Shown: positions 5,915 to 7,699 of the stretch, one piece after another
Layout: the number at the start of each line of letters is the position of its first letter
Numbering within the stretch: the stretch's first letter is position 1
Source: Chloroflexota bacterium
Lineage (GTDB): Bacteria; Chloroflexota; Dehalococcoidia; Lucifugimonadales; JAPUKM01
Direction: 5' to 3'
Length of the DNA stretch: 7,699 nt
NCBI GenBank assembly: GCA_027295645.1
Contig: JAPUKM010000174.1
Location: 1-7,699, forward strand
Notes under the pieces: model-generated
Told to the model about the DNA's origin: nothing
What the model saw: the letters and a program-made list of their open reading frames with translations, nothing else
The model's database searches: none
Program-made: the position numbers and the translations under genes

Positions 5915-6520
5915 CTACACCACCTCGGTCAGAAAGCTCAGGACCGCCTCGTTGAACTGCTCTACTTGCTCGTTGTTGATGGTGTGACCGCCGTCGAGCA
6001 CGACAAGCCGACCATTGGGGAGACCGGAGGCAATGGCCTCGCCGTGGTCGGGCGGGAAGACGTGGTCACGGCTGGCCTGGACCACGAGAGACGGCGTTGT
6101 TATCCCATTAAGCTCTGATCTCCGGTCGGGGAAAAGAACGGGCCCCTGGTTCCGCCCCCGAGCGGTGGCGCTGACGATGATGGCGGCGCGGCACAGCGCC
6201 GGGTACTTGAGCAGGAACTCGATGAGCAGCATACCGCCGTAGGAGACGCCGCCGATGATGGGCCGGTCCAGGTCCAGCGCCTGGATGAGGGCTCGCTGGT
6301 CCTCCACCCACAGCTCCGCGGTATGGGGGACATCCTTTGGCGTTGACTCGCCGCAGCCCCGGCGGTCGTACCGGATGACCCGGTAGTGCGGTGAGAACGC
6401 CTCCACCTGCGGGGCCCACTCGGAGATATCGCTGAACCCGCCGTGGGCCAGAAGCATCGGTACGCCGGCTCCGGCCTCGTCGTAGAAGATCTGCTGGTCG
6501 TTGACGGTTACGTGAGGCAA
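5915..6520 (-). CDS. Alpha/beta hydrolase, compact (cap-less)
   Basis: A 201-residue alpha/beta-fold hydrolase. Visible parts: the oxyanion HGG motif (residues 26-28, LLAHGGFSD), the YDRRGCGES strand (51-59), the nucleophile elbow G91-V-S93-Y-G95, the acid D152 (ASRDHVFPP) and H179 (DGGHT). The triad is complete, so it should be an active esterase, lactonase or C-C hydrolase; the substrate is not readable. The usual cap domain of about 80-100 residues between the nucleophile strand and the acid strand is replaced by about 20 residues (119-139, TARGRNQGPVLFPDRRSELNG), so the protein is much shorter than the usual 250-280 residues. The start TTG at 6518-6520 has GGAG (6527-6530) six bases upstream; the frame extends to an ATG at 6574, but those 18 residues (MHFTRAASRF...) look non-native. 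The gene is divergent from the malic enzyme gene. Confidence 0.88.
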   Translation of the reverse strand: MPHVTVNDQQIFYDEAGAGVPMLLAHGGFSDISEWAPQVEAFSPHYRVIRYDRRGCGESTPKDVPHTAELWVEDQRALIQALDLDRPIIGGVSYGGMLLIEFLLKYPALCRAAIIVSATARGRNQGPVLFPDRRSELNGITTPSLVVQASRDHVFPPDHGEAIASGLPNGRLVVLDGGHTINNEQVEQFNEAVLSFLTEVV

Positions 6521-6658
6521 ACCATTCTCCCCCGATTTTGATATGAATCTCGAAGCTGCTCGTGTAAAATGCACGTGCGATATAGTAGCATCGAGTTGAG
6601 CGGAGGGCGAGCGGGTATTGGGGAACGGCGCGAATCAGCCACAAAAAGGAGACCGGCC
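6521..6658. promoter_or_regulatory. Divergent intergenic region between hydrolase and malic enzyme genes
   Basis: Holds the 5' control of both genes. A perfect 8-bp palindrome, GCACGTGC (6571-6578), within a roughly symmetrical ATGCACGTGCGAT, could be an operator. TATAGT (6581-6586) is a possible rightward -10, but no good -35 lies at the right distance. For the leftward gene, TTTACA (minus strand, 6563-6568) is followed only by a poor -10. AAGGAG (6646-6651) is the ribosome binding site of the malic enzyme. Confidence 0.35.
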
Positions 6659-7699
6659 ATGGCGCAACGACTTCCCGGGGTTGCTTATAGCGTAACCATA
6701 CGAGCGGAGTACTCCAACGAGCCCGGTATGTTGGGCAAGATTACCTCTGTCATCGGCGAGGTGGGAGGAGACATAGAGGCGGTGGACCTGGTTGAGTCCA
6801 CCAGAGATTCTATGATCAGGGACCTGACCGTAAACGCTCGCGACGTCGAGCACGGCCAGGAGATCGTGTCCACGGTCCGGAAGATGCCGGGGCTCCACGT
6901 GGTGAGCGTCTCGGACCCGACCTTCCTGCTCCACCTGGGGGGGAAGCTGGAGATCCACTCGAAAAGCCCCCTCAAGACGCGAAACGACCTCTCCATGGCG
7001 TACACGCCGGGGGTGGGGCGGGTCTGCATGGCGATCCATGATGATCCGGACGCCGTGTGGAACCTGACCATCAGGGGCAACACTGTCGCAATAGTCACCG
7101 ACGGGACCGCCGTGCTGGGGCTGGGCGACATCGGCCCGGAGGCGGCGATGCCGGTGATGGAGGGGAAAGCGATACTGTTCAAGGAGCTGGCCGGAGTGGA
7201 CGCGTGGCCCATCTGCCTGGCGACGAAGGACCCTGACGAGATTGTGGAGACGGTGAAGCACCTTGCCCCGGTGTTCGGCGGCATCAACCTGGAGGACATC
7301 TCCGCTCCACGCTGCTTCTACATTGAGGAGCGGCTCAAGGCGGAGATGGAGATCCCCGTGTTCCACGACGACCAGCACGGCACTGCGGTGGTGACGCTGG
7401 CGGCCCTCTACAACGCTGTGAAGCTGGTCGACAAGCAGATCGATGAGCTAAAGGTGGTGATGACCGGCGTGGGTGCCGGCGGCATGGCCACGGCCAAGAT
7501 GCTGATGGAGGCCGGGGTGTTCAACATCCTCGGCTGTGACCGGGCGGGCATCCTGCACCGGGACCGGGATTACGCGGGCAACGAAGGGAAGCGGTGGTTC
7601 GCGGACAATACCAACCCGGATAATTTCAAGGGCTCTCTGCTGGAGGCGATGGAGGGCGCGGACCTGTTCGTCGGACTGTCCGGCCCCAACGTGCTCACC
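6659..7699 (+). CDS. ACT-domain malic enzyme (NAD(P)-dependent), partial at 3' end
   Basis: The first 347 residues are present; the full protein would be about 470-480, so the end lies outside the window. Residues about 9-85 form an ACT domain (RAEYSNEPGMLGKITSVIGEVG), a ligand-sensing module that usually binds amino acids or small effectors. The malic enzyme core follows: catalytic Y115 (AYTPGVG), catalytic K170 (MEGKAILFK), metal ligands E212-D213 (INLEDISAPRCF) and D237-D238 (FHDDQHGT), then the Rossmann nucleotide-binding loop G270-V-G-A-G-G275. It decarboxylates malate to pyruvate, yielding NAD(P)H; NAD versus NADP cannot be decided here. The ACT-malic enzyme fusion is a known architecture in several bacterial phyla. 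The ATG at 6659 has AAGGAG (6646-6651) seven bases upstream. Divergent from the hydrolase gene. Confidence 0.96.
   Translation, partial: MAQRLPGVAYSVTIRAEYSNEPGMLGKITSVIGEVGGDIEAVDLVESTRDSMIRDLTVNARDVEHGQEIVSTVRKMPGLHVVSVSDPTFLLHLGGKLEIHSKSPLKTRNDLSMAYTPGVGRVCMAIHDDPDAVWNLTIRGNTVAIVTDGTAVLGLGDIGPEAAMPVMEGKAILFKELAGVDAWPICLATKDPDEIVETVKHLAPVFGGINLEDISAPRCFYIEERLKAEMEIPVFHDDQHGTAVVTLAALYNAVKLVDKQIDELKVVMTGVGAGGMATAKMLMEAGVFNILGCDRAGILHRDRDYAGNEGKRWFADNTNPDNFKGSLLEAMEGADLFVGLSGPNVLT

Noticed and set aside
6635..7378. Leftward 247-residue frame opposite the malic enzyme
   Set aside because: The opposite strand encodes a conserved ACT-malic enzyme with all catalytic motifs; this frame is an artefact of GC-rich coding DNA.

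Overview
The window is GC-rich bacterial DNA with short intergenic gaps, frequent TTG starts (three of six genes) and SD-type ribosome binding sites. It carries a molybdenum-hydroxylase [2Fe-2S] subunit, an ACT-fused malic enzyme, an actinobacterial-type VWA protein and a TPP-riboswitch-controlled sodium symporter. This mix suggests an aerobic or facultative, possibly marine or soil bacterium. Chloroflexota (for example SAR202/Dehalococcoidia-like) is my best guess, but it is inference; nothing in the window fixes the taxonomy.

Layout, left to right. 1-213: leader with a candidate promoter and a 10-bp palindrome. 214-576 (+): small dimeric alpha/beta-barrel (EthD/DUF4286-like) protein. It converges stop-on-stop with 573-2072 (-), a sodium:solute symporter. 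Both stop codons lie in one CTAG, next to a perfect 11-bp hairpin that is also the coding end of the symporter. 2073-2392: the symporter control region, read leftward as sigma70-like promoter, complete TPP riboswitch, intrinsic terminator, then start codon. 2393-2860 (-): CoxS/XdhC-type [2Fe-2S] subunit without its large and medium partners. 2861-3042: divergent promoter region built on an imperfect tandem duplication of about 56 bp, with promoter-like elements in both directions. 3043-5091 (+): large VWA (MIDAS) protein. 5134-5856 (+): multi-pass membrane protein resembling DUF5671, probably the same operon. 5915-6520 (-): compact alpha/beta hydrolase that lacks a normal cap. 6659-7699 (+): ACT-domain malic enzyme, cut by the window end.

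How they work together: the best-supported regulatory unit is promoter, TPP riboswitch, terminator and symporter. Thiamin pyrophosphate should switch off import of thiamin or of its pyrimidine precursor, the arrangement known for ThiV-type transporters. The VWA and membrane proteins probably form a second unit, driven by one half of the duplicated bidirectional promoter; the other half drives the iron-sulfur subunit. The remaining genes look like independent metabolic genes. I found no mobile element, CRISPR array, tRNA or rRNA, and no clear new multi-gene system. The most unusual items are the duplicated bidirectional promoter, the shared-stop hairpin, the orphan iron-sulfur subunit and the cap-less hydrolase.
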